Shown: piece after piece, positions 1 to 8,327 of the stretch | Numbering within the stretch: the stretch's first letter is position 1 | How the letters are laid out: each line of letters starts with the position of its first letter | DNA from: an uncultured Pseudomonadota bacterium | GTDB taxonomy: Bacteria > Pseudomonadota > Gammaproteobacteria > Steroidobacterales > Woeseiaceae | Direction: 5' to 3' | Length of the DNA: 64,000 nt | Assembly (NCBI GenBank): GCA_913055625.1 | Contig: CAJXJW010000002.1 | Span: 186,001-250,000 of the forward strand | The notes under the pieces: model-generated | What the model saw: only the letters and a program-made list of their open reading frames with translations | What the model was told of the DNA's origin: nothing | The model's database searches: none | Translations under genes and position numbers: made by a program

Positions 1-194
1 CGGGCGACAGCCCGTTTACGTTCGGCGACTCGCCGACGCTTGCGGATGCCTGCCTCGTGCCGCAGATGTACAACGCACGCCGTTTCGAGCTGCCGCTGGA
101 CGACTTTCCGCGACTCGTCGCGATCGATGCTGCCTGCAACGAACTCGACGCCTTCCGCCGCGCGGCGCCGGAGGCGCAGCCGGACGCCCCGTAG
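1..194 (+). CDS. maiA: Maleylacetoacetate isomerase (zeta-class GST), C-terminal fragment
   Basis: The gene enters from the left edge, so only the last 63 residues are visible, in the frame beginning at base 3, with a TAG stop at 192-194. The fragment contains TLADACLVPQMYNARRF, then a PRLVAID helix start, and ends APEAQPDAP. That combination is characteristic of the C-terminal helical domain of zeta-class glutathione transferases that isomerise maleylacetoacetate to fumarylacetoacetate in cytosolic tyrosine/phenylalanine breakdown. The glutathione-binding N-terminal half lies outside the window. The other catabolic genes (homogentisate dioxygenase, fumarylacetoacetase) would be expected upstream, and the downstream sulfatase looks unrelated. 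A different GST class is possible but less likely given the very typical C-terminus. Confidence 0.85.
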   Translation, partial: GDSPFTFGDSPTLADACLVPQMYNARRFELPLDDFPRLVAIDAACNELDAFRRAAPEAQPDAP

Positions 195-252
195 CGCGTC
201 TGCTAGAGTGTCGGCGACGATTGTCAGGCACTGTTTGCTCAGCGGGGGAAGC

Positions 253-1839
253 GTGACGCGACACATCATCCTGGCCACCTGGGTGGCATTCACGCTCGTT
301 CTCGCGGCCTCGGCCTCGGCCGACCCGCGAGCACCGAACATCATCTTCGTCCTGACGGACGACCAGCGTTACGACGAGCTCGGGTTCATGAACCCGGTGA
401 TCGACACGCCCAACATGGACCGCATCGCGGCGGAAGGGGTGCATTTCGCGAATGCGTTCGTCACGACTGCGCTGTGTTCACCGAGCCGTGCGTCGATCCT
501 CACCGGCCAGTACATGCACAACCACGGCGTCGTGGACAACAACGCACCACCGCGGGAGGGCCTGCGCTACTTCCCGGAATTCCTGCAGGAGGCCGGGTAC
601 GACACCGCGTTCATCGGCAAGTGGCACATGGGCGAGGCGGTCACTTCGGGCAGCACGCACGACGAGCCGCAGCCGGGTTTCGACCACTGGGTGAGCTTTG
701 CGGGCCAGGGCCACTACTACCCGGTGCGGCGCGACGGATGGTCGAACAAGCTCAACGTGAACGGCGAGCGCGTCGACCAGAGGGGCTATATCACCGACGA
801 GCTAACGGATTACGCGCTGGACTGGCTCGCCGAGCGGGACGACGCGACGCCGTTCTTCCTGTACCTGTCGCACAAGGCAGTGCACGCGGATTTCGCGCCG
901 GCCGAACGCCACCGCGAACGGTACGCGGACCGCAGCGTGCCGGTGCCGGACAGCCAGGCCGACACGCCGGAGAACCGGCGCGGCAAGCCGCTCTGGGTGC
1001 AGAACCAGCGCAATAGCTGGCACGGCGTGGACTTCCCGTATCACAGCTCGCTCGACGTCCAGTCGTACAAGATGCAGTACCATCGCGCGCTGTCCGCCGT
1101 CGACGAGAGCCTCGGCCGCCTGTTCGAATGGCTCGAGGAGACCAGCAGGCTCGACGACACGGTCGTCGTGCTGATGGGCGACAACGGCTTCCTGTTCGGC
1201 GAGCACGGCCTGATCGACAAGCGAAACGCCTACGAGGAGTCGATGCGCGTGCCCCTGTTGATGCGGGGCCCGTCGCTGCCGGCGGGACACGTTGCCGACG
1301 AGATTGTCGCAAACATCGACATCGCGGCGACGTTTCTCGACATGGCCGGCGTAGCGCCGAGTCCGCAGTTCGACGGCGAGAGCTTCTACGCGATCGCACA
1401 GGGAAAGCCGCAGCCCGGCTGGCGTGACGAGCTGCTCTACGAGTACTACTGGGAGTTCAATTACCCCAGCACACCGACCACGTTCGCCCTGCGCACGCCC
1501 GACTACAAGTTCATCCAGTATCATGGCGTGTGGGACACGGACGAGCTGTACGACATGCGAAACGACCCCCGCGAGATGCACAACCTCATCGACGATGAAA
1601 GGTATCTTGCCGTCGTCGCTGACTTGCGCGATCGACTGTTTGCCAGGCTCGAAGACCGCGATGGCGGGCACGCCGTGCCGTTCACGAAGAAGTTCTCCAA
1701 GGGCGCGGTATACCGGCACCGCGACCGCTCCAGGTCGGCGCCGTTCCCGGAGGACTGGCAGAAGAGCGGCGACGAGAAAGACCTGCGCGAGTTCATGATT
1801 CCGGATCGCGCGCGGAGCCGTATACTATCCGGGAACTGA
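253..1839 (+). CDS. Secreted type I sulfatase
   Basis: This 528-residue alkaline-phosphatase-superfamily sulfatase is predicted to hydrolyse sulfate esters (or N-sulfate) in the periplasm or outside the cell. The mature N-terminus carries the metal-binding LTDDQR segment (residues 34-39). The formylglycine signature C-S-P-S-R starts at Cys75 and is followed by ASILTG. GDNGF and GEHGL segments further on supply the other metal-site residues. I chose the GTG at 253 because it follows a GGGGGAA ribosome-binding site and opens a clean signal peptide ending near ASADP; the frame stays open upstream to 40, but that would put basic, non-signal sequence ahead of it. The permease starts 14 bases downstream, suggesting an operon for an anionic substrate. 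The substrate cannot be read from sequence. The Cys needs a formylglycine-generating enzyme encoded elsewhere. Confidence 0.88.
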   Translation: MTRHIILATWVAFTLVLAASASADPRAPNIIFVLTDDQRYDELGFMNPVIDTPNMDRIAAEGVHFANAFVTTALCSPSRASILTGQYMHNHGVVDNNAPPREGLRYFPEFLQEAGYDTAFIGKWHMGEAVTSGSTHDEPQPGFDHWVSFAGQGHYYPVRRDGWSNKLNVNGERVDQRGYITDELTDYALDWLAERDDATPFFLYLSHKAVHADFAPAERHRERYADRSVPVPDSQADTPENRRGKPLWVQNQRNSWHGVDFPYHSSLDVQSYKMQYHRALSAVDESLGRLFEWLEETSRLDDTVVVLMGDNGFLFGEHGLIDKRNAYEESMRVPLLMRGPSLPAGHVADEIVANIDIAATFLDMAGVAPSPQFDGESFYAIAQGKPQPGWRDELLYEYYWEFNYPSTPTTFALRTPDYKFIQYHGVWDTDELYDMRNDPREMHNLIDDERYLAVVADLRDRLFARLEDRDGGHAVPFTKKFSKGAVYRHRDRSRSAPFPEDWQKSGDEKDLREFMIPDRARSRILSGN

Positions 1840-1852
1840 CAACGGGTCCCGA

Positions 1853-3703
1853 TTGAACGCCTTTTCCGGCGCGCCCGACGCGCACGCCATCGTCGCGATG
1901 GCCCTCACACTGGTTGCATTGTTTCTCTTCAGCAGCCGGCACCTCTCGCTCGAGTCGTCCAGCCTCGCAGTGCTTACGTTGCTCGTCGTGGTGTTCGAGC
2001 TGTTCCCCTATTCCGGCGAACAGGGCCGACTGGGCCCGGCTGACTTCCTGGCCGGGTTCGGCAACCCGGCACTGATAACGATCGTCGCGCTGCTCGTGTG
2101 TTCGAAGGCGCTCGAGGTGACCGGCGCGCTGCATGCGACGACGCGCCTGCTCGCCCGCATCTGGAAGACGCAGCCGCGGCTCGGTCTTCTCGCGACCATG
2201 TTCATCGTCGCCGGCGCGAGCATGTTCATGAACAATACGCCGCTGGTCGCGATGGCGTTGCCCGTACTCGTCGCCGTCTGCAGGCAGACGCAAACGTCGA
2301 CGGCCCGTGTGCTGATGCCGGTCGGCTTCGCAACCATCATCGGCGGCATGGCCACCACCATAGGCACGTCGACGAACCTGCTGGTTGCCGACCTGGTCGC
2401 CGATCACGGCATGCCGCGCTTCGGAATGTTCGAGTTCGCGGAGCCGGTGCTGATCGCTGGCAGCATCAGCATCGTGCTGATCTGGCTGCTGGCGCCCCGC
2501 TTGTTGCCGGACCGTGAGCAACGGAGCTCGCGGTCGTCACCACGGGTGTACCGCGGCGTGCTTCATGTCACGGAGAAGAGTGCCGCCGCCGGCAAAACGC
2601 TCGCGCAGGTACAGGCGATGACGCATTCCCGAATGCAGATCGAGAGAATCGAGCGCGGCGAAGACCTGTTCATCGCGAGGCTGCCGACCGTCGTGATTCG
2701 TCCTGGCGACAGGATCTATACGCGTGCTCCGTCGGCGCAGCTCAAGGAGTACGAAACGGTGCTCGGCACGCCGCTCAACGCCGAGAATCGCGGCGCCAGC
2801 ACGTTCGAGCGACGGTGGATCGGCGAGTCGGCGCGGCAACAGCTCGCGGAGATTGTCGTTACGTCCTCGTCGTCGCTGCACCGCCAGAGCCTGGACGAGT
2901 CGACCCTTCTGTCGAAGCACGGACTGACGCCCATCGCGATACATTCGCCGCGGCGCCACGCGGACGAAGAGGCCGACGGCGAGGACGGGCTCGAGAGCCG
3001 GCGGCTCGGCGTCGGTGACATCGTGCTCATCCAGGGCGACACGGACGGCATCAAGGCGCTGCAGCGCAGCGGCCAGGCGCTGGTGTTGTCCGGCGCGGTC
3101 GACCTGCCCACGACCGCCAAGGCGCTGCCTGCCGGCGTCATCATGGCCGGCGTCGTGTTTGTCGCGGCGCTCGGACTGCTGCCGATCATGGTCAGCGCAC
3201 TGGTCGGCGTCGTACTGTGTATCGGGCTGCGGTGCATCGTGTGGAAGCAGGTCAGGTCCGCGCTCGATTCGAACCTGATCATGATGATCGTTGCGTCGCT
3301 GGCCCTCGGCGAAGCGCTGGTGCAGACCGGGGCCACCGCGTGGCTGGCGGACGTGTTCGTGACGGCGGCCGGAGGGCTGCCTCCGGGGCTGGTGATTGCC
3401 GTCCTCATGCTCGGATCGGCGCTGATGACGGAAGTTGTCACGAACAATGCCACGGCCGTGTTGCTGACGCCGCTGGCGTTCGGGATCGCCGAAGGACTCG
3501 GACTCGACGCGAAACCGCTGGTGCTGGCAGTGATGTTCGGCGCGAACATGAGCTACCTGACGCCCCTCGGTTACCAGACGAACATCATGGTGATGAACGC
3601 CGGCGGCTACCGGTTCGGCGATTTCTTCCGGCTCGGGCTGCCGCTGCAGATCTGCATCTGGCTCATGCTGTCGTGGTTGCTGGCCATCGGTGTCGGCATC
3701 TAG
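1853..3703 (+). CDS. SLC13/DASS-family permease with two RCK_C (TrkA_C) domains
   Basis: A 616-residue inner-membrane carrier of the divalent anion/sodium symporter superfamily, whose members move sulfate, dicarboxylates or similar anions. It starts with TTG, 14 bases after the sulfatase stop. Hydrophobic helices occupy about residues 10-220 and 410-616. Between them lies a soluble region with two TrkA_C-like modules (about 225-310 and 330-400) containing the repeated 'GD.I' core. Each transmembrane half has the family-typical serine/threonine and asparagine motif (IGTSTNLL near 180 and the TEVVTNNATAV segment near 530), which form the anion and sodium sites. Genes of this architecture are often annotated as sulfur-deprivation or sulfate permeases. 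Linkage to the sulfatase makes uptake of released sulfate or a sulfated product reasonable, though inferred. Confidence 0.85.
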   Translation: MNAFSGAPDAHAIVAMALTLVALFLFSSRHLSLESSSLAVLTLLVVVFELFPYSGEQGRLGPADFLAGFGNPALITIVALLVCSKALEVTGALHATTRLLARIWKTQPRLGLLATMFIVAGASMFMNNTPLVAMALPVLVAVCRQTQTSTARVLMPVGFATIIGGMATTIGTSTNLLVADLVADHGMPRFGMFEFAEPVLIAGSISIVLIWLLAPRLLPDREQRSSRSSPRVYRGVLHVTEKSAAAGKTLAQVQAMTHSRMQIERIERGEDLFIARLPTVVIRPGDRIYTRAPSAQLKEYETVLGTPLNAENRGASTFERRWIGESARQQLAEIVVTSSSSLHRQSLDESTLLSKHGLTPIAIHSPRRHADEEADGEDGLESRRLGVGDIVLIQGDTDGIKALQRSGQALVLSGAVDLPTTAKALPAGVIMAGVVFVAALGLLPIMVSALVGVVLCIGLRCIVWKQVRSALDSNLIMMIVASLALGEALVQTGATAWLADVFVTAAGGLPPGLVIAVLMLGSALMTEVVTNNATAVLLTPLAFGIAEGLGLDAKPLVLAVMFGANMSYLTPLGYQTNIMVMNAGGYRFGDFFRLGLPLQICIWLMLSWLLAIGVGI

Positions 3704-3791
3704 AGCTGCCACGCGAGACCGGACCCCTTGCAAGGCGCAAGGCCACGGGCGACACTGGCAAAGACGCATTTCGCGAATCAGTCTCATTCGA

Positions 3792-4847
3792 ATGTCCCGG
3801 TTTCGTTTCCTCGCAATGCTCCTGCTGGCCGCGGGAGCAGTACAGGCCGCCGACGCGCCACCCGTGGGGGTCGGCGAAGCCGTTGAGCGCCCGATCGTCC
3901 GAACAGTCCGCGTGAGCGGGACGGTGACGTCGCCGCGTAACGCCGTCCTGTCGCCGTCGGTCGGCGGCCTCGTCGCCGCGATTGCCGTGGACGCCGGGGA
4001 CCGTGTCGCCGCGGGTGACGGCATCGTGCGTCTCGACGACGAGCTCGCCAGGCTGGAGCTTCAGCGCCGCGAAGCGGAACTCGCACAGGCGCGCGCGGCG
4101 CTGGCGGATGCGGAACGCCGCCTCGACGAGGCCGAGCGGGTGCGTAGCGCGAGTGCGATCGCGGAAACAGAGATCAAGTCACGGCAATCGACGGCGGAAC
4201 AGGCGGCCGCCGCGTTGTCTGCCGCGGAAGCCGCGTACCGCCAACAACAGGCCGTCGTGGAGCGCCACCGCGTGCGGGCGCCGTTCGCCGGCGTCATCAG
4301 CGAACGGCTCGCCGACATCGGCGAGTGGGTCAGCCCCGGCACCGGCCTCGTCGAACTCGTCGCGATCGACGAATTGCGCTTCGACTTCCGGGTACCGCAG
4401 GAGTACTACCCGAACGTCACGCCCGACACGCTGATCGAGCTCCGCTCGGATGCGTCGCCAGCGTTCGCGGCGCCGGGGCGCGTGACCGCAATCGTGCCGG
4501 TCAAGGATGCCGGCGCGCGTACGTTCCTCGTGCGGGTCGTCAGCGAAGGCGAAGACGACCCCACCGTCACGCCGGGCATGTCTGCCCGTGGCCTGCTGCA
4601 CATCGACGCGCAGCGGACCGGCGTGGTCGTGTCCCGCGACGCGCTGCTGCGCTACCCGGACGGCCGGCAGGTCGTCTGGATCGTGGACCGGTCGGCCGAA
4701 CTGCCGCGCGTGCGCGAGCAGCAGGTCGAGACCGGCTTCACGTTCGACGGCCTGGTCGAGATCCTGACCGGGCTGACCGCGGGGACGCTGGTCGTCACGC
4801 GCGGGAACGAAGCGCTGCAGGAAGGCCAACAGGTTACGATACGCTGA
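3792..4847 (+). CDS. RND efflux pump periplasmic adaptor (HlyD/MFP family)
   Basis: A 351-residue membrane-fusion protein that would link an RND permease to an outer-membrane channel. ATG 3792 opens a signal peptide ending VQAADA; the frame extends upstream to 3690 but only through basic residues and over the permease end. A biotinyl-lipoyl-like half motif (VDAGDRVAAGDGIVRLDD, about residues 68-85) is followed by an alpha-helical hairpin rich in Ala/Glu/Arg (about 86-155), the second lipoyl half (RAPFAGVIS) and beta-barrel domains. The RND permease follows after 21 bases with its own strong ribosome-binding site. No outer-membrane factor is encoded alongside, so the pump may borrow a TolC-type channel. 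Confidence 0.88.
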   Translation: MSRFRFLAMLLLAAGAVQAADAPPVGVGEAVERPIVRTVRVSGTVTSPRNAVLSPSVGGLVAAIAVDAGDRVAAGDGIVRLDDELARLELQRREAELAQARAALADAERRLDEAERVRSASAIAETEIKSRQSTAEQAAAALSAAEAAYRQQQAVVERHRVRAPFAGVISERLADIGEWVSPGTGLVELVAIDELRFDFRVPQEYYPNVTPDTLIELRSDASPAFAAPGRVTAIVPVKDAGARTFLVRVVSEGEDDPTVTPGMSARGLLHIDAQRTGVVVSRDALLRYPDGRQVVWIVDRSAELPRVREQQVETGFTFDGLVEILTGLTAGTLVVTRGNEALQEGQQVTIR

Positions 4848-4868
4848 GCCAGCGGAGGAGCTGAACCG

Positions 4869-7800
4869 GTGTTCGACGCAATCGTTCGCAACGGCATCCT
4901 GATGACGGTCGCGTCGCTGATCATCGGCGTCGTCGGCCTGATGGCGGCGTTTCGCGTGCCGGTGCAGATGATTCCCGATCTCGAGGTGCGGACGATCTCC
5001 GTGCAGACCTCGTGGCCCGGCGCGACGCCGCAGGATGTCGAGAAGGAGATCCTGATAGAGCAGGAGGAATACCTCCGGAACCTGCCAAACCTGCAACGAC
5101 TCGAGGCGACCGCATCGGGAGGCCGCGCGACGATCGAGCTGGACTTCCCGTTCGGCACGGACATCACCGAGACGCTGATCCGCGTCAACAATGCGCTGAA
5201 CCAGGTACCGTCCTACCCGGAGAACGTGGACGAGCCGCGGGTCTATGCGAGCTCGTTCTCGGCGAACTCGTTCATGTATTACGCCGTCGTGCCGTTGCCG
5301 GGCAATCCGCGCGGCCTCGACATGGACATGATGCGGGACTTCATCGAGGACAACGTACGTACGCGGATGTCCGGCGTGCCCGGCGTCTCCGAGGTAAACG
5401 TCTGGGGCGGCGCGGAGCGGCAGATACGCATCCTTATCGACGCGTCCCGGTTGTCCGACCGCCGCCTGACGATCGGTGACGTCTACGACGCGGTCCGCGG
5501 CCGCAACCAGGACGTGTCCGGCGGCGAGATCGAGAGCGGCAAGCGCCGCTACCTCCTCAGGACGGTCGGGCGCTTCGAGGACATGGATTCGCTGCGCGAA
5601 CTGATCGTTGCGCGCCGCGGCGACACCGTCATCCGCCTCGGAGACATCGCATCCGTCGAGTTCGACCACTTCGAGGTCAACAACCTCTCTTTCGTGAACG
5701 GCGCGCCGTCCATCCAGCTTGCGGTCAACCGCGAAGCCGGTTCGAACGTCATCGACATCAAGTACGCGATGATCGAGGCGGTCGAGGCCATCCAGGCGGA
5801 AGTGCTCGAGCCTGCCGGCATGCAGATCATGCTGACGGCGGAGGACGTCGGCTACGTCGAGGCATCCGTGCGCAACGTCTGGATCAACCTGGCGATCGGT
5901 GCGTTGTTTGCAACGCTGGTCATGTACGTGTTCCTTCGTTCGGTGCGGGCGACCGCGGTCGGCGTCATTGGCGTTCCCCTGTGCACGATTGCGGCGTTCA
6001 TCGGCCTGCTGGCGACGGGCCGCACGGTGAACGTCATTTCCCTGGCCGGCGTGGCATTCGCGATCGGCATGACGCTCGACAACAGTATCGTCGTCATCGA
6101 GAGCATCGAGCTGGCGCGCCGCCGCGGTCTCGACCGGGTACGCGCGGCAGTGGAAGGCGTTCGGGGCGTCTGGCCCGCCGTGCTGGCGTCGACGCTGACG
6201 ACGATCCTGGTGTTCACCCCGGTCCTGTTCATCCGCGAGGAAGCCGGGCAGCTGTACTCCGATATTGCCATCGCGATCTCGGCGTCGATCCTCGCATCCA
6301 TGCTCGTTGCGATCACGCTGATCCCGACAGCAAGTGCACGTCTCGACTTCGGCACCGAAAACCTCGCGCCATCCGCGACGGCCGATGCCATCAGGGCGCG
6401 TCTGCTGGGGTGGGTGCACTCTATGATCGCGACGCCACGAAGCCGGCTGACGACGATCATCGTCACGCTGGTGCTGAGTGCGGCCTTTGTCCTGCTGCTC
6501 ACGCCCCCCGCCGAGTACCTGCCGGAAGGCGAGGAGCCGAAGGTTTTCGCGTCGATGAATGCGCCGCCCGGCTACAACATCGACACGATGACCGAAATCG
6601 GCCTGGAGGTGCAGGACTACTTCCTGCCGTTCGTCGGCGATGACCCGGCGCGTTTCGACGCCGGCGAATCACCGGTCCCGGCGCTGCGCTACATCAACGT
6701 GCGCATCGACCCGGGCGGCATGCGTATCATCTCCGAGCCCGCACACAGCCGCCACATCAATGCCCTGATGGACGTGATCACCGCGAAGTACCGGGAGTAT
6801 CCGGGCATGCGCGCGTTTGCCGCGCGCGGGTCGATCATCTCGAGCAACGATGGCGGGACGCGCAGCATCAACCTCGACATCTCGGGACCGGATCTCGCGG
6901 TCATCTATGACACGGCGCTCGCCGCGTACCGCCGCGCCGAGGACGTGCTGGGCAATCCGCGCATCCAGTCGAACCCGTCGTCGCTGTCGCTCGCGCAACC
7001 GCTGGTCGAGGTGCGTCCGGACTGGGATCGGGCTGCCGAGCTCGGCATGGACGCCGGCGACGTCGGCTACACCGTGGCCGCGCTGACCGACGGCGCCTTT
7101 GTCGACGAATTCTTTCTCGCCGACGACAAGATCGACATCTACCTGTACGGCAGCGAGGGCGGACGCGCCGACCTCGACCGCCTGGGCGACGTCCCGGTCT
7201 TCACGCCGCAGGGGACGATTCTGCCGCTGTCCGCCATTGCGACCATTGCGGAGACGGTCGACACGAGTACCGTGCGACGTGTCAACGGCCGCCGTACCGT
7301 GACGCTGAACGTCATCCCGCCGCCGTCCGTGCCGCTCGAGTCGGGCGTCGACATCGTGCGCAACGACGTCGTCGGCTACCTGCGCGACAGCGGGCAGTTG
7401 CCGGCCGGCGTCGTCATCGACATCTCGGGCGCGAGCGACCAGCTCGATGCGACGAAGGCCGCGCTGGCCGCGAACTACCCGGTCGCGCTCGTCATTATCT
7501 TCCTGCTGCTGGTCGCGATCTTCCGGCACTGGGGCTACCCGCTGCTGATCATGACGAGCATTCCGCTCGGCATCGCGGGCGGCATCGTCGGGCTGGCGCT
7601 GCTGAACGGTGTGGGCGCGTTGCTGCCGCTCATCGGACTGAACCCGGTGCACCAGTCGTTCGACATGATCTCGATGCTGGGCTTCCTGATCCTGATGGGC
7701 ACGGTCGTCAACAACCCGATCCTGATCGTCGACCGGGCGATGCGCTACCTCGAGGAACACCCGGTATCGGCCCGCGAGGCGGTTGCGGAAGCTGTCGACG

Positions 7801-8024
7801 TGCGTCTGCGGCCGATCGCGATGTCGACGTTGACGACGATCTGCGGTCTGTCGCCGCTCGTGTTCATGCCGGGTGCCGGCACGGAGCTGTACCGCGGCGT
7901 CGGCGCAATCGTGCTGTTCGGCATCCTCGGCGCCGCGGTCGTGTCGCTGACGATGTTGCCGGCACTGACGGTCGCGGCCCTGGAGTGGCGGCGCGAGCGC
8001 GGCCCGGCGAGCCAGCCCGCCTGA
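4869..8024 (+). CDS. RND-family efflux permease
   Basis: A 1051-residue inner-membrane, proton-driven efflux transporter. It begins at GTG 4869 behind GGAGGAG (4854-4860). The architecture is typical: one N-terminal membrane helix, a periplasmic porter loop starting with the VQTSWPGATPQDVE-type segment, six helices (about 330-540), a second periplasmic loop and a last block of helices ending near residue 1040. The GMTLDNSIVVIE segment around residue 410 contains the proton-relay acidic residue. Sequence style (VPVQMIPDLEVRTIS at the start, MGTVVNNPILIVDRAM in the second half) resembles the AcrB/MdtB-like pumps often paired with a short adaptor. Substrate is unknown. The gene ends 9 bases from a convergent gene with no obvious terminator. 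Confidence 0.9.
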   Translation: MFDAIVRNGILMTVASLIIGVVGLMAAFRVPVQMIPDLEVRTISVQTSWPGATPQDVEKEILIEQEEYLRNLPNLQRLEATASGGRATIELDFPFGTDITETLIRVNNALNQVPSYPENVDEPRVYASSFSANSFMYYAVVPLPGNPRGLDMDMMRDFIEDNVRTRMSGVPGVSEVNVWGGAERQIRILIDASRLSDRRLTIGDVYDAVRGRNQDVSGGEIESGKRRYLLRTVGRFEDMDSLRELIVARRGDTVIRLGDIASVEFDHFEVNNLSFVNGAPSIQLAVNREAGSNVIDIKYAMIEAVEAIQAEVLEPAGMQIMLTAEDVGYVEASVRNVWINLAIGALFATLVMYVFLRSVRATAVGVIGVPLCTIAAFIGLLATGRTVNVISLAGVAFAIGMTLDNSIVVIESIELARRRGLDRVRAAVEGVRGVWPAVLASTLTTILVFTPVLFIREEAGQLYSDIAIAISASILASMLVAITLIPTASARLDFGTENLAPSATADAIRARLLGWVHSMIATPRSRLTTIIVTLVLSAAFVLLLTPPAEYLPEGEEPKVFASMNAPPGYNIDTMTEIGLEVQDYFLPFVGDDPARFDAGESPVPALRYINVRIDPGGMRIISEPAHSRHINALMDVITAKYREYPGMRAFAARGSIISSNDGGTRSINLDISGPDLAVIYDTALAAYRRAEDVLGNPRIQSNPSSLSLAQPLVEVRPDWDRAAELGMDAGDVGYTVAALTDGAFVDEFFLADDKIDIYLYGSEGGRADLDRLGDVPVFTPQGTILPLSAIATIAETVDTSTVRRVNGRRTVTLNVIPPPSVPLESGVDIVRNDVVGYLRDSGQLPAGVVIDISGASDQLDATKAALAANYPVALVIIFLLLVAIFRHWGYPLLIMTSIPLGIAGGIVGLALLNGVGALLPLIGLNPVHQSFDMISMLGFLILMGTVVNNPILIVDRAMRYLEEHPVSAREAVAEAVDVRLRPIAMSTLTTICGLSPLVFMPGAGTELYRGVGAIVLFGILGAAVVSLTMLPALTVAALEWRRERGPASQPA

Positions 8025-8033
8025 TCGACGCGT

Positions 8034-8309
8034 TCAGCCCGCCTGCCAGATCGTCCAGGCGCCGATCACGACGAAGCCCGCGCCCGCGATCCATGACAGG
8101 ATCTTCGGGTCGACGATGGTCGAGACGACGGACCCGGCCGCGACCGCGATCGCCGATGACAGCAGCAGCGCCGCGGACGCGCCGAGGAACACGGTCCACA
8201 GGCTGACGGACGGGCGGCTGGCGAACAGCATCGTCGCGAGCTGCGTCTTGTCGCCGAGCTCGGCGAGGAACACCGTGCCGAATACGATGGCGAAAGTCTT
8301 CAGTTCCAT
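8034..8309 (-). CDS. GDT1/TMEM165 (UPF0016) family cation transporter, single-repeat form
   Basis: A 91-residue integral membrane protein with three hydrophobic stretches. It carries the family signature E-L-G-D-K-T-Q at residues 17-23, which forms the cation site of GDT1 proteins (manganese/calcium homeostasis). Most members have two such repeats in about 190 residues; this one has a single copy, so it should work as a dimer or pair with another half. It lies 18 bases after the S9 peptidase stop on the same strand and is probably co-transcribed with it. No leader long enough for a manganese riboswitch is present. Confidence 0.82.
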   Translation of the reverse strand: MELKTFAIVFGTVFLAELGDKTQLATMLFASRPSVSLWTVFLGASAALLLSSAIAVAAGSVVSTIVDPKILSWIAGAGFVVIGAWTIWQAG

Positions 8310-8327
8310 GGGGGGATACTCTTCGGA

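Noticed and set aside
4179-6419. Very long antisense open frame across the RND adaptor and pump
   Set aside because: It is Arg/His/Asp-rich low-complexity sequence of the kind produced opposite GC-rich genes and covers two well-supported genes; no family motif.
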